DNA of 64,000 nucleotides from Scolanthus callimorphus (Eukaryota; Cnidaria; Anthozoa; Actiniaria; Edwardsiidae): NCBI GenBank assembly GCA_033964015.1, contig CM066925.1, positions 3,237,199 to 3,301,198 of the forward strand, read 5' to 3'. Shown piece by piece: positions 46,988 to 57,212 of this stretch (position 1 is its first letter; each line of letters starts with the position of its first letter). The notes under the pieces were generated by a model. It saw only the letters and a program-made list of their open reading frames with translations, ran no database searches and was not told where the DNA came from. The position numbers and the translations under genes were made by a program.

Positions 46988-47286
46988 GGGGCTCATAAGT
47001 AGGGGCGTTCCTCTTATATATATTCTTTAAAGAGCGTTTTGACAGACCGAGTTATTATTAGATTGGTATTTACTCTTGTTTCTATGCTGCGGCGGTTACA
47101 CATTCTTTAGAACAACAATAGCAGAGAACGACAAGAAAAAAAGAAAAAAAATAGGCTGTAGAGCTACCTGATACAATGAATTTTCTTGGCTAGTAAAACA
47201 CAATTTTAGTGCCAAAACCGTTCTAAAAAGTAACTAGGTCTGTCAAAACTTATCAATTGGGCAACGCCCCTCTTTTTATAAGCCCC
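46988..47286. repeat. MITE, second copy of the 335-570 family
   Basis: The outer ends GGGGCTCATAAGTAGGGGCG and the complement ending ATAAGCCCC pair. The inner arms (TTGACAGACCGAGTTATTA against TAACTAGGTCTGTCAA) match the copy near 335-570. Confidence 0.65.
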
Positions 47287-47289
47287 TTA

Positions 47290-48040
47290 CTGCACCAATG
47301 TCTATAATTTTGAGATTATGTTTTATAACTCAAGTTAAAGGTAAAGGTCCCTGTCACGATTCGCTAATTTCTAAATTTAATCATACAAGTAACTCAAGTA
47401 AGCTTTCGCATGGACTGATTATCTTATCTTGTTTTCTTGGCCAAACAATGAATATTACCTAATTTCATGAGTTCTGCCTCTTTTAGGGACTGTGCAATAA
47501 TTATCTGGAGGGTTGGGAAGCGGGCTCAAAGGGGGCTCTAAAATTCGTAGTAGGCCCATAAATGAAGCCATCCCGGTAACTGAAATGTAAAATAACCCCC
47601 CCCCCCCCCCCCACGATATAGATGAATTCGTTCAATTTCGTTCTAATCGAAAAACCTGCTTGTGTTGGCAGATTTTGGCCAGAGGATGAAAGAGTAAAAC
47701 TTCGTTAACCTGCTTGATATGGTATGTGATGTATAAGTGAAGGCAATAAGTAAAACAAGAGGGTGATAAGCATTGAAAACGATAGCTGACCAAAATAAGA
47801 TGATAGGATATTTTTTAAAAAAGAACCCCTTGACCGGACAACTGCAGGCCACTTAGAAGCCGTTGAGCATATACAAGACTGTGCTCGTGATATTGTTTCG
47901 TGGAGGATCCACGAACAAGCTCAAGCTCAATAGACAAGACTGAGCTTATTATCATATGTGCTCGCCATCGCCCTCGCCCATCTATCCAGTCGATTGACAA
48001 TTGCAGCGAACAGATAACCCCTACTCGATCAGCAAGGAAC
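47290..48040. other. No gene seen
   Basis: A left end resembling the GGGACTGTGCAATAATTA class begins near 47,486 and a C-run occurs at 47,597-47,612. I did not find a matching right end. ORFs here are short and without motifs. Confidence 0.4.
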
Positions 48041-48044
48041 ATTG

Positions 48045-48369
48045 GGGTGCTTACCATTGGTCACGAAAAACCGGTAGTTTCGGTTGCGATTCCAATGGTA
48101 CAGTTGATGTTTCGGTCATTCCGTGGGTAGAGGTTCAGCTTCAGAGGGTGTCTCGCCATTCCAGTTGGAACGAACCGATCGGAATGGTTTGTACCCCATC
48201 AGACACTCCAACCGGTTTTATGACCACATAAGGTAGCCGATCCGAACCGAAATGCGAATAAGCGAATGGTAAGCGCCATTCCACAAGGTATTTTATCCCA
48301 CCCAGAGCGTTCTGTACCATTGGACGCTGATCAAACCAACCGGTTTTCCTTGACCAATGGTAAGCACCC
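48045..48369. mobile_element. MITE with 3-bp TTG target duplication
   Basis: GGGTGCTTACCATTGGTCA at the left is mirrored by TGACCAATGGTAAGCACCC at the right, with CCGGTTTT pairing further in. TTG flanks both ends (48,042-48,044 and 48,370-48,372). Non-coding. Confidence 0.8.
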
Positions 48370-48458
48370 TTGGTGTCACCTTTTACCAATACATGTCCCT
48401 CGAAGAGCTCGTCACAACACATGCAAAACTTGTTTCTTCAACGTACGAAATATTGCAA

Positions 48459-48704
48459 ATCCTAAAATTTCATGATATCTACTTATTTCATATCGGCAAA
48501 TTTGTGTTTCTTTTTAAAAAACGTCTTCTTCCAAGAGCTTTTAAAAATATGTTTTCATTGTCAAATGAAATTCATTCCTATAATACTAGGAATGCTGGCG
48601 CTTTTCATATTTTCCCCTTCCGAACAAAATATTCGAAAAGCTGGTATACGGTTTCAAGGTCCTATTTTCTTTAATTCACTTAAGAAAGAAATTCAAAATT
48701 AAAT
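48459..48704 (+). pseudogene. LINE reverse-transcriptase C-terminal fragment
   Basis: The frame reads KFHDIYLFHIGKFVF and then EIHSYNTRNAGAFHIFPFRT. After a one-base frame change near 48,640 it continues AGIRFQGPIFFNSL. A YNTRN box followed by a GP-x-x-(W/F)N box is the standard C-terminal pattern of many LINE reverse transcriptases. The rest of the element is absent. Confidence 0.7.
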
Positions 48705-49139
48705 TCTATTTCTCTATTTAAATCAAAACGGAAAACATTTCTTCTTAGCTTATTAGTTACTCTCTATATGCTGGGCTTTCTATTTTTACTCATTCATGCG
48801 CGCGCAGCGCAAATGAAGGAGTATTGGCATGATGTGGGACTTCTGCGTTAGCACGATTCTGCGTCAGCACGATTTCGATTCGATTAGCGCCATTCGATTA
48901 TCGCCAATAATCGTTCCACTTTCTTTCAACCTTTCCACTTATCGTCTCTACTTACTATTTTTTTTTCTACTTACAAACAGTTGCGATTTCGCAGTGGTAA
49001 CCCATCCACTTTCTAACCTCGCCCGATCGGGCGTTCAAGTGCTATACACGGCTTGCCATCTTGCTATGCAGTTGCTAACTTCCGGTACAAAAATAATTTA
49101 TAGTCGAAGGCCGACCATGCCAGCTAGTAAATTGCAAAC

Positions 49140-49240
49140 GTCACTTCCGGATCAAATTTCAAGATGGCGGGAAACTATAACTCGGGACACGAAGGATGTT
49201 TCAATTTGCCTATAAAGCATAACTAGTCTTTCTAAGAGTT
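49140..49240 (+). promoter_or_regulatory. Possible TATA-less promoter
   Basis: CACTTCCGGATC (ETS-like CTTCCGG) and CAAGATGGCGGGAA (YY1-like) lie about 150 and 130 bases before the ATG at 49,305. Such elements are common near TATA-less animal gene starts. The assignment rests on motif resemblance only. Confidence 0.35.
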
Positions 49241-49304
49241 TTCCGTGGGGTTTTGCTTTCTGAGAAAACTGGCGGATTGCGTTACGATAATTAGTCATGT
49301 AGAG

Positions 49305-49553
49305 ATGTCTCAACGATTAGCAGCTCTGCAAAAGTTCGCATATTGGGAAGCATTTCTTCTGTATTCATGCACTCCCAGGCAGCTTCAAATTTGCACAGTG
49401 GAGTATTTAGGTGAGTCCCGTGAATCTGTGGTGGAGAGAAACTATCTTCTGTTTTTCGTTAAGACATTCGTGAAAGAAATGGACGACAAAGTGGAGGGGT
49501 TATTTGATCTTGGTCATGAGTCTGGTAACTATCTCGTAGGTTCATTGCCATAA
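49305..49553 (+). CDS. Hypothetical protein or first exon
   Basis: An 82-codon reading from MSQRLAALQKFAYWEAF with balanced composition (CTPRQLQICTVEYL, then KEMDDKVEGLFDLGHESGN). I do not recognise it. A perfect donor (TTTAG/GTGAGT) occurs at about 49,411 and another AG/GT near 49,540, so the true coding part may be a first exon. Residues after the first donor still look protein-like, which favours read-through. I found no later exons. Confidence 0.4.
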   Translation: MSQRLAALQKFAYWEAFLLYSCTPRQLQICTVEYLGESRESVVERNYLLFFVKTFVKEMDDKVEGLFDLGHESGNYLVGSLP

Positions 49554-49951
49554 GTCACACGACTGACAAATTTGATGAAATCATGCAGCCCGGGGTAGGA
49601 ATATTGACCAAGATTTGACACAGTATTTTGGCCCAATGGTGGGGAAGTTTTTCTGTAAAAATTTTAAAAACGTCAAATCCCCACCCCTTGCTGCACCTCC
49701 CCCCTCCCCCCCAGCGGCTTAACATTGTGTGTGGGGGTGGCTTGTGAAAATGTATCAGAAAATAGGGTCTGTATACAAAATGGTACAGTTTACATAACAG
49801 GACTACTATGAGTATTATATATTGGACTCCATGCTTTACAATTAAGAAAAAAATTGAGTGAAAATTCAGTAGGCCGGATCCAATTTGGTGTTCCTGAGGA
49901 ATTTTGAATTCATTTTTTTCATTGAACAAATATGGAGCCTGTTATTTATTA

Positions 49952-50137
49952 TTAGTCAAATCACACTAGTGGTCTATTATTAGTGACTGCGTTCTGATTG
50001 GTTGAGCTACTAGTAGGCTATAAGTTATAGCCTACTAGTAGCGAAAAGTGTCGGATTGAAAGCCAGAAAATGTCAAATGACCAGAACAAAAACATTTTTT
50101 GGCAATACAAATTGACCTACTAGTGTGATTTGACTAA
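49952..50137. repeat. MITE containing a perfect 17-bp-arm palindrome
   Basis: TTAGTCAAATCACACTAGT at the left is mirrored by ACTAGTGTGATTTGACTAA at the right. Inside, 50,007-50,041 is a perfect hairpin: CTACTAGTAGGCTATAA, one base, then its complement. Confidence 0.75.
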
Positions 50138-50183
50138 AACAATGATTCCTCTCGCCCTCGTGGCCTCTGAGTCAATAGCCCAT

Positions 50184-50214
<31 letters not shown>

Positions 50215-50215
50215 G

Positions 50216-50244
<29 letters not shown>
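50138..50244. repeat. Hairpin element directly abutting the previous one
   Basis: The inner arms CTCTGAGTCAATAGCCCAT and its exact complement surround a GGCCTTCGGCC loop. The outer arms (AACAATGATTCCTC against GAGGAATAATTGTT) pair imperfectly. The whole 107 bases can fold into one stem. Confidence 0.75.
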
Positions 50245-50249
<5 letters not shown>

Positions 50250-50675
50250 ATATAGCATTCATACATAGACTTAAACTATCCAATTTCAAAATAATTGGAC
50301 ACTTAGCAAAATTCAAGAAAAATCAATCTGCCAGCACTATTGGATTTTGTGCCTGTATATATGCTCGTCATGTCCATGCTAGGGGTAAACCAACTGGAGA
50401 TCTCTTTCAAAGGCAATACGACAACATTTGAACAAAAATCAGAGACATGTTCTTGAATTGCCCATATCTTCCATGTGGCTATTGATGAGAACTTACCACA
50501 TGCCTGTATCCAGTATTTTCCCAGCGGGGGCTCCCCTATTCTTGGGACGGGGGTGCTCATTGGGAAATTTCGATTTTACCCCTTTTCTCCTCAAAAAGTA
50601 TTTTCAATATCTGAAAAATTATCCATTCACTAATTCCAAATTCATGAATGAGTTGGCTCATAGAGCCCTTTGATT

Positions 50676-50880
50676 TCGCTTTGCTTTTGTGTTGTTTGTG
50701 TCGTCTGTCTGTGTTGCTTGTTTTTATTATAAATTCATTTATCGTTACATTATGTGCAGTCTGTTTGTAAGCTTATGTTTAATTATTTAAGATGAGGAGG
50801 GAGCTCATGGTTATAAGCCCCTAAGGTTTCGTATGAGCTTCCTCGCCTGCAAATTATTATATTATTATTATTATTTTAAA
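50676..50880 (+). mobile_element. LINE 3' end with TTA-repeat tail
   Basis: An AT-rich 3' UTR-like sequence carries GATGAGGAGGGAGCTCATGG and a partly complementary ATGAGCTTCCTCGCC, ending in an ATT/TTA microsatellite (50,854-50,875). Such a 3' hairpin plus simple-repeat tail is usual for LINEs. No RT sequence is directly upstream. Confidence 0.45.
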
Positions 50881-51044
50881 TATCTTGACCATTATATATG
50901 TGTATTTCCTGGCAAAAAAGTGAATAAACTGAATAAATTGCTGAAATTAGGAACTGCCTAACTCAATCCGACACACAAACCCTTGTTTGTACGATGTCAC
51001 GTACGATTGTTATAGAATTATCGATCACAGTTTGCCTTATATCT

Positions 51045-51176
51045 AATTTGCAGTCACCTGAAATTCTACCAAATTATGCAGACAAGTACTATAGACATCA
51101 TGAGCCCCCTGGAAACCAGCGTTTACTGTTTGTAGTGCCACTAAGTCTAAATAAAATTGTATTTATGTATGTATGA
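51045..51176 (+). mobile_element. LINE fragment with TATG-repeat tail
   Basis: Short coding-like debris followed by GTGCCACTAAGTCTAAATAA and then a short TATG tail (51,160-51,173). It resembles the truncated 3' end of a CR1/L2-type LINE. Too short to classify further. Confidence 0.35.
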
Positions 51177-51307
51177 TCTTCAGCACTACCCTGAAGGAGA
51201 CACATTTGCATGAAGGATACAGCCAGTAACAACTTACCGTGGAATAAATATGCACGGCCAACAGGGAACGTTTGAAGTTATTTTTGCTACAAATTGGGCT
51301 TTTCAAA

Positions 51308-52325
51308 CATGGGGAGAAATACCGAATGGACATGCGCACTTGAGCGTGGCACTTCTAAAATATGGACTCAGATTACCTTCAAATAATTTACTGTAAATGT
51401 ATGGCAATGAAACTTAAATTCAAGATAACACTGGGCTAAATTCGAAATCGAAAGTTAGTTTGCCTCCGATCGAAACAACATGTTGTTCATCTTCTTTTCG
51501 TGGTAATATTGGTGGGCTACAGTATAAAATCGGTTCGGTTTGTCAAATCTAGGTTACAAACTCAAGAGCTCTGTTTACAAGAGGAAGTCTATGCCACGGC
51601 GCTAAAATACACAGAACTAACAGTCAAATTTCGTAACGTTATAAGCTCGTACAAACCTCACTTTACCTCCAGATCAAAAGAACAAGAATTCCTTCGTAAA
51701 TTCACACAGATTTCACGTCATGTAAATGATTTTTCAGCTCGGTTTTTAAGATCCACTTCCATGTTAAACGAGGCTTCATTGTTTGGCCCTTGAAGTCCGC
51801 CTCGAAGCAAAAAAGCTCGAAAAAATGCCGATTTCTTCGCTTCTTTCCGCTCTGAGCGGCCAGTTCTTCGACAGTGTACAACCAGGCGTTCCTCTGCTAA
51901 TAATATGTGTCCAAAAAGACTAGAAACGAGTACCAGAGTGCCTAGCGAACTTAATTTTTAAATATTAGCGCGAACTTGAAGCGAACCGGCGAAGGCAAAG
52001 TTCAGTATGACTCTCGTTATTTATCAACGCATCCTCGATATTTTCCCAAAATTAACAAAAAGCATGATATATTATTTTACTTTGCTTTCAAATTGTTTCT
52101 TCTTGGCATGTTATCAGCCGAAAAGGCAAAGTTTTAAGCAATTTATAACAACCCTTCACTCTCTCTTCTGTCTCTCCCGGAAGTCAGGGTTTGTTTTTGC
52201 ATACTAATTGACCCACCAATCGACAGCGACCAATGAGAGACGCAATAGGACAATCGACTTTATTGACAGCATAATTAGGGTCATGTTTAAACTCCTCCCA
52301 TTATCATTCGCTATTTCTCGCCATG
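51308..52325. mobile_element. 1-kb dispersed element, copy 2
   Basis: Same orientation as 20,848-21,862, with only a handful of single-base indels and substitutions. The same inverted ends occur (CATGGGGAGAAATACCGAA at the left). Its 66-codon ORF (52,007-52,207) has the same translation as copy 1. The flanks differ from those of copy 1, so this is an independent insertion and not part of a larger duplication. Confidence 0.85.
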
Positions 52326-52873
52326 TGTCGTGAGCTTCAAAAGAACAACGATCGGGAAAACAGTCTACCAAAATAATGATTAAACAGATAACTAGGTGCT
52401 ATGACTAGAATCGGAGAACTAAGAAATTTTACAGTTTGACTTAATTTTTTTTAGAGTTACCCCAATAAGAAGCTAAAAAGCGCATTCTTAAATTCCCATA
52501 TCAAGATAGTTCCCTTGAAATAGTGTCGACATTCTCCAACTTCCTTATAAGGAAATATCTGCATACCATATTTGGAATCCCAGTAAGTTTTTCACTATTT
52601 CTATTGGCTTAGAAAGTTTAAAACTCAACCAAATCTCAAATATACTCGAGGAAAGATGCTATGTGCATTTTCCACTCTCGTGTTCACGGTCAAGAGTCTG
52701 GCAACAAGGTAGACAAGATACCACAGGAAGCCCGGTCAATCTCTAGAAAGGCGACACTGCTATCTTGATATGGCACTTCTGGCTCCCTGTGGTGATGTAA
52801 GCACCAGCGCTGGTATCTCGGGAACAGCTTTGGGCCGCCTCAAAACACTGCTTTCCTTTTAACATCTGACAAA

Positions 52874-53065
52874 ATGAATAGGGTAGCACTGATGATTATG
52901 ATGTCTTTCCTACTTGTGTGCCAAGTAAGAAGACACTTTGATATTGTCATCATTACCCATTGCACTTTGAGCTACTTTGAGATTGTAATAATTCGTTACT
53001 TCGTGTTAAAATGTAGCCAAGATTCATACTGCATCAATTCCTATAATTTTGAGAAAGGTTTATAA
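52874..53065 (+). CDS. Small ORF with signal-like start, paired with 46,815
   Basis: 63 codons beginning MNRVALMIMMSFLLVCQ. A good donor sequence (CAA/GTAAGA) follows directly after residue 17, so the hydrophobic part may be a separate signal exon. Read straight through, the rest (FDIVIITHCTLSYFE) stays hydrophobic. A duplicate with the same first part is at 46,815. Confidence 0.35.
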   Translation: MNRVALMIMMSFLLVCQVRRHFDIVIITHCTLSYFEIVIIRYFVLKCSQDSYCINSYNFEKGL

Positions 53066-53254
53066 TTTCTACAACATGCAGACTCGCGGAATCAGGTAAT
53101 GTTTCTTGTTTGTCAAAGAAAGCGAAGCAGGATATTTGCTAATTTTAAATTAAAATAACCAGTCCACATGAAAGACACCAAAAATTGGCAAAATGTCCAA
53201 GTTTCCAACAGAAGAAAATTGCAAAAACGTTGTAGTCGCACATTTCTAGTCATA

Positions 53255-53335
53255 TATCACTAGTGATGGTAGCCTCATATTTTCTCACACGTCTAGCAAT
53301 CCCTTTGCAATTCGTCATCCCCCTTTTAACAACTC
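53255..53335 (-). repeat. Inverted fragment of the 3' flank of peptide copy C
   Basis: GCCTCATATTTTCTCACACG and the following sequence match, in reverse complement, the region 55,700-55,800 behind copy C. A related piece is near 42,838. It is a third remnant of the peptide-gene duplication. Confidence 0.6.
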
Positions 53336-53339
53336 CTGA

Positions 53340-53750
53340 ATCCGCGTCTGTCATATGTAACTCTAGGAAATGTTTATTCTGCAATCTTAATGAAATTGGA
53401 GATGAGACGCATTATTTGATGTATTGTAACCATGCGTCTTTTGTTCATCTAAGAGAATTATTTTTGACTGACATTTTGCAACTGAATGTTTCCTTTGGCC
53501 AACTAGGTTTGCGTAATCTATGCGTTTACTTATTGTCGATGTGTGACGACTCTGTCGTAAAGGTAACTGCCAAATTTTGTTTTGATATTCTCGAGCGTTT
53601 TAATGCGCTGGTTCGAGATGCTGAAGAATCTAATGAGTCTCATTAAGTCTTATGTAATTTTTTTTCTTTTGTACCTATATATTTGTTAGTGTATCCTATA
53701 TGCCGTGTAATTGGTATTTTATGGAATAAAGAATTATGTAGAAGACATAT
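53340..53750 (+). pseudogene. LINE C-terminal Cys/His fragment and 3' UTR
   Basis: The frame to the stop at 53,646 contains CLFCNLNEIGDETHYLMYC, a C-x2-C...H-x4-C pattern typical of the region behind the reverse transcriptase in several LINE groups. An AT-rich 3' region with GGAATAAAGAATTATG follows. The ORF start (from 53,263) belongs to the neighbouring peptide-flank fragment, so the reading is a chimera. Confidence 0.6.
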
Positions 53751-54074
53751 ATTGGTGTTTCAGTTACCATATTTGGGACTTGCATCAATGAGCTGAATAA
53801 CACTTATATTTATATTACTAATATAATAAATTCATTGAAAGAGGTGTCTTTCCACCCCTTTTCCATCGTCCCTTTCACCACCCTTAAACCTTTACAAGTT
53901 GTGGCTTTCATAATTATAAACCGTGCCAAGAACTTTACTCCATCAATATTTCTGGAATTTTATAACTCAGCATTCTATTGGATGAACAAATCATGCAAAG
54001 CAAGTGACTCTACTATAACGAAGACAGCTCGAAAGGAATTTCACAAAGCGTTCGAGACGCGTTAAAGTCAGACG

Positions 54075-55560
54075 ATGTTCGGGAAGCTTGTGTTGTTGGT
54101 CCTTTTTGGCTTTTTAGCCCTCACCTTTTCCGCTCCTTTACAAGAAAAAGACTCAGGAGGAACCTCTGAGATTGACAAGGGAGAGGACGAGCTTGAGGGT
54201 AAGGCTGTGACCTACGTGCCAAAATCCTGTAGCTCTCCGTCGTGTGATTGAACAGTTTGTTAACCAACTTTTTAAATCACTAATGCTTCAGATATAGCGT
54301 GAGCGGCGTAGCTATAGCCTGATTCTTGCATGGTTTTGATCCTTTTAAGCCGACAATCAAGGGAAACGATATTAGATCTTTATGTGCCGAGGAGTGAAAT
54401 TTTATAGAGGTGCATACGCCAATGATTAGTGTACAAAATCGGAATAAACAATTATATAATCATTTGTTATATAAGATCTCGCTGAAGAAGCAGATGAGGA
54501 GGAGGAGGAAGAGGATGAGCAGCCACAGGAGAAAGAACACGAGTTGTCACAACAAGAGAATGAATTAGATGAGCAGCAAGGTAAACCCAGGTGCACAATA
54601 TGAATCTGTCCCCCAGCCCATTTCCTATCTGGCTAGGAAAATTGTGGACAGGAGCTTGTAAAATTGCTTTGAGCAATGTTTTGCTGGAAAGATTCCTTTC
54701 AAGTTCCTGAACAAATTCTTTCTCTGCTCGAAAAACAGTTAACGTTTATCCCTCTTTTCTTAGAAAATGTTGTTAGTTTTTCAGCCATTTTTCGAATATT
54801 AGGATAGAAAGGTTGCCTGCTTTTCTCTTGTTCTCCTGGCAAAAATGGGACAGATAAATTTTCCCAGAAACTTTTAAAACAGATATTTACAGAACATTAA
54901 GCAACATTAGACGTTTATGTAAAATCTAGGAGAGGGTCATCGTTGCATAACCCCGTAAACCAGAGTTCTCGTACGACGCCTGTTTTCATCAGATTAAATG
55001 ATCAGCGACGGACGCCAAAGGTTAGATATCGTTACGGATTTGTAAGCCAAAGGCTCGAGTGACAGCTTTCGTACCCTGCCACCGTCGAGCATCGATCTCT
55101 CAAAATAATTTCTCCTCAGTAATTCTGTATCTTCATCATCATTATTTCAGATGATTCAAACGTTGATCGACGTGCCAGCTATGGTCGTAGGTACCGCAAC
55201 TGCCGTAAAGTGAAGCGTTGCAAGAAAACGTGCAAGAAATATTTTTATCGGCACAGGTGCCGCTCATACAGATGCCGTTATTATGAGAAGTGCAAGTGCA
55301 TCTACATGAAATGCCGTTGCGTACGTCGAAGGAGCAAGCGATGCCTCAAACGAAGGTATTAATTGTGATGAAGCAGTTCTACTGCAGTTCTCGCAGATCT
55401 GGAAAACAGGTGTCCCGGCAGGAGTTCTTTTCGTGAACGATTCGTTCTTATCTGAGAAAACCTCTTTTTTTTACGCTGACTCTTATATACTGATTTGTTT
55501 TTCAGGTGCTGGAGACGCTATAAGACGTGCTACAAAAAATTCTACGGCCATGGAAAATGA
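54075..55560 (+). CDS. Secreted cationic Cys-rich peptide gene, copy C (complete, four exons)
   Basis: Exons: 54,075-54,198, 54,476-54,580, 55,151-55,355 and 55,506-55,560, all with GT/AG borders; total 489 nt including TGA, so the frame closes exactly. Exon 1 starts MFGKLVLLVLFGFLALTFSA, a strong signal peptide, and ends acidic. Exon 2 is almost wholly acidic (a run of Glu). Exon 3 begins with a likely convertase site (NVDRR) and then very Arg/Lys-rich sequence with ten cysteines. Exon 4 adds two cysteines and ends in Gly-Lys. The acidic pro-region probably neutralises the basic mature part of about 78 residues until release. A host-defence or venom-type peptide is inferred. The twelve-cysteine pattern is not one I can name. 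If the third intron is kept, translation ends three bases-worth of codons later, at 55,362. Confidence 0.75.
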
Positions 55561-55642
55561 GCAAGAGACCCTCGTGGCCTAGTGAATGGCGGTATCAAGC
55601 AAAATTAAGGGAAACGTTTTTAAAACAATTATTGTAAAACAA

Positions 55643-55648
55643 AATAAA
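55643..55648 (+). terminator. Polyadenylation signal of peptide copy C
   Basis: AATAAA lies 83 bases past the stop codon, followed by a second near-match (ATAAAT). The surrounding 3' UTR is conserved in the inverted copy B near 44,170. Confidence 0.55.
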
Positions 55649-55808
55649 CAATAAATGGCTTTGATGATTACGTCTGACAGATGATTGTAAAACGCACCAA
55701 AACACCATTACATGATGGTTTATATTTCTACTTGTAAAATGGGATGACCACTTGCAAAGGGCTTGCTAGTCGTGTGAGAAAATATGAGGCCACCATGACA
55801 AGGGAATA

Positions 55809-55845
55809 ATATATAGATTTAGCCACTGGCTAAAAGCGGAGCTCC
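55809..55845. repeat. Dispersed hairpin motif, copy 3
   Basis: TATATAGATTTAGCCACTGG followed by CTAAAAGCGGAGCTCCCGG. The stem TTTAGCCA/TGGCTAAA is perfect. The compensating change relative to the GGC/GCC stem at 22,175 and 33,236 suggests the fold is kept. Confidence 0.6.
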
Positions 55846-55849
55846 CGGT

Positions 55850-57212
55850 TGTGTACATGGTTTGACACTATAATAATCTTTTCAGAAAAAATGTCTCTAA
55901 ATATGTGCAGTATACAGAGATACAGATGAAAATAAGCACGAAAGAAAGGTAAAAAAATAGGTACTAGCCCCTCACAATGGAATAATTCTAACAAGGTGCA
56001 ACAGTGTAATCAAAAGAAAGTTTTTCTTTGTTATGAGCTGTTTTAATATTTCAACATATACATACCATACATGTACCATATTATTACATGTTCAGTGTAT
56101 TTTTATTAAAATGTGTCACCCCAGAAAATACCCAACATGAATAAGCAGAGAAATTCAGAATACTGTAGTTGGTTGTCAATTTTGGCATTTTGACTGATAT
56201 GAATTTCTGTGTAAAATTTATTGCAAATTCCAATTGTAAGGGAAGGAACGTTTTTTTTTCTTGAGTGGTGGGGAGTGGGGGTAGGGAGGCACAAGGGTAG
56301 GGTCATACCTATATGAAAGCTTTTCAGGGGAGGGCACACCATTCTCTTACATGTTACTTTCCATTTAATTAATTGTCCATTTAATACCTCCTAGTTCATA
56401 ACTTAAACTACTATTTTATATATACACTTTTTCATGATGCGTAGTCTTCTCAGAAGCCTTGGAACAAAACATATACCAAGGTGAGGGGAGGTTTGCACCT
56501 TTCCTAGACCCCTGCAGATGGGGGGCAAGATGTTTTCCCTAAAAATGCAAGGGAGGGCCAACACTTTATTGAAAACAGTGCTGAAATTCCCCAGTCCTCT
56601 CCCCCGCCCCTAGAAATAAAAAAAACTACCTTCCATGTGTGCAAAACCCACCATGGGAGATGAGTATTTGATAATCTGGCATTGTGTGGACCTTCCAGAA
56701 AATATCCATTCCCCTCCCATGGAATGGTGTTGAAAAGTACCCCCCCCCCAAAAAAAAAAAAAAAATAAAATAAAATAATATAAAATAAATATAATTTTGC
56801 TAGCAAAAGGAATTTTATTTTTTCCTCCTGCCCGTGATGTAATTTGCATTTGTCCTAAGGGGGTGTGTCTGGAGGTGTGTCGGGCCGCCGTAGGCTAATG
56901 CATTCCACCCCCCTCTAGCACTGGTAAGGGCTGCCGCCTCGTGGTGTGCTAAGGGGTAGCAAGTTGACAAATCTCCGTTAAAAAGGTAGGTTCTTTCCTT
57001 TAAATACTACCTTTATGAGACCACTCTACCGAAAATTTTTTATCTTAGATATCGCTTTAGTTAGTCACTAAAGTTATTGAACCTGTTGATTAGTTGTTTT
57101 GCAGTAATTTCACTGCATGCGAAGCTGTTTCATTCAAAGCGTGCACTGAAACCACACAAAAGCGAAAACGCAATCCTGTTCTTATTGCTATACAAGCTTA
57201 AGTAGCGCTGAC
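55850..57212. other. No gene seen upstream of the hydrolase ORF
   Basis: AT-rich DNA with a purine/pyrimidine-rich stretch at 56,230-56,760 containing several GGGAGGG/CCCTCCC blocks. ORFs here are artefacts of homopolymer runs. From about 56,850 the sequence becomes GC-richer (GTGTCGGGCCGCCGTAGGC), which may mark the start of the retrotransposon. Confidence 0.35.
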
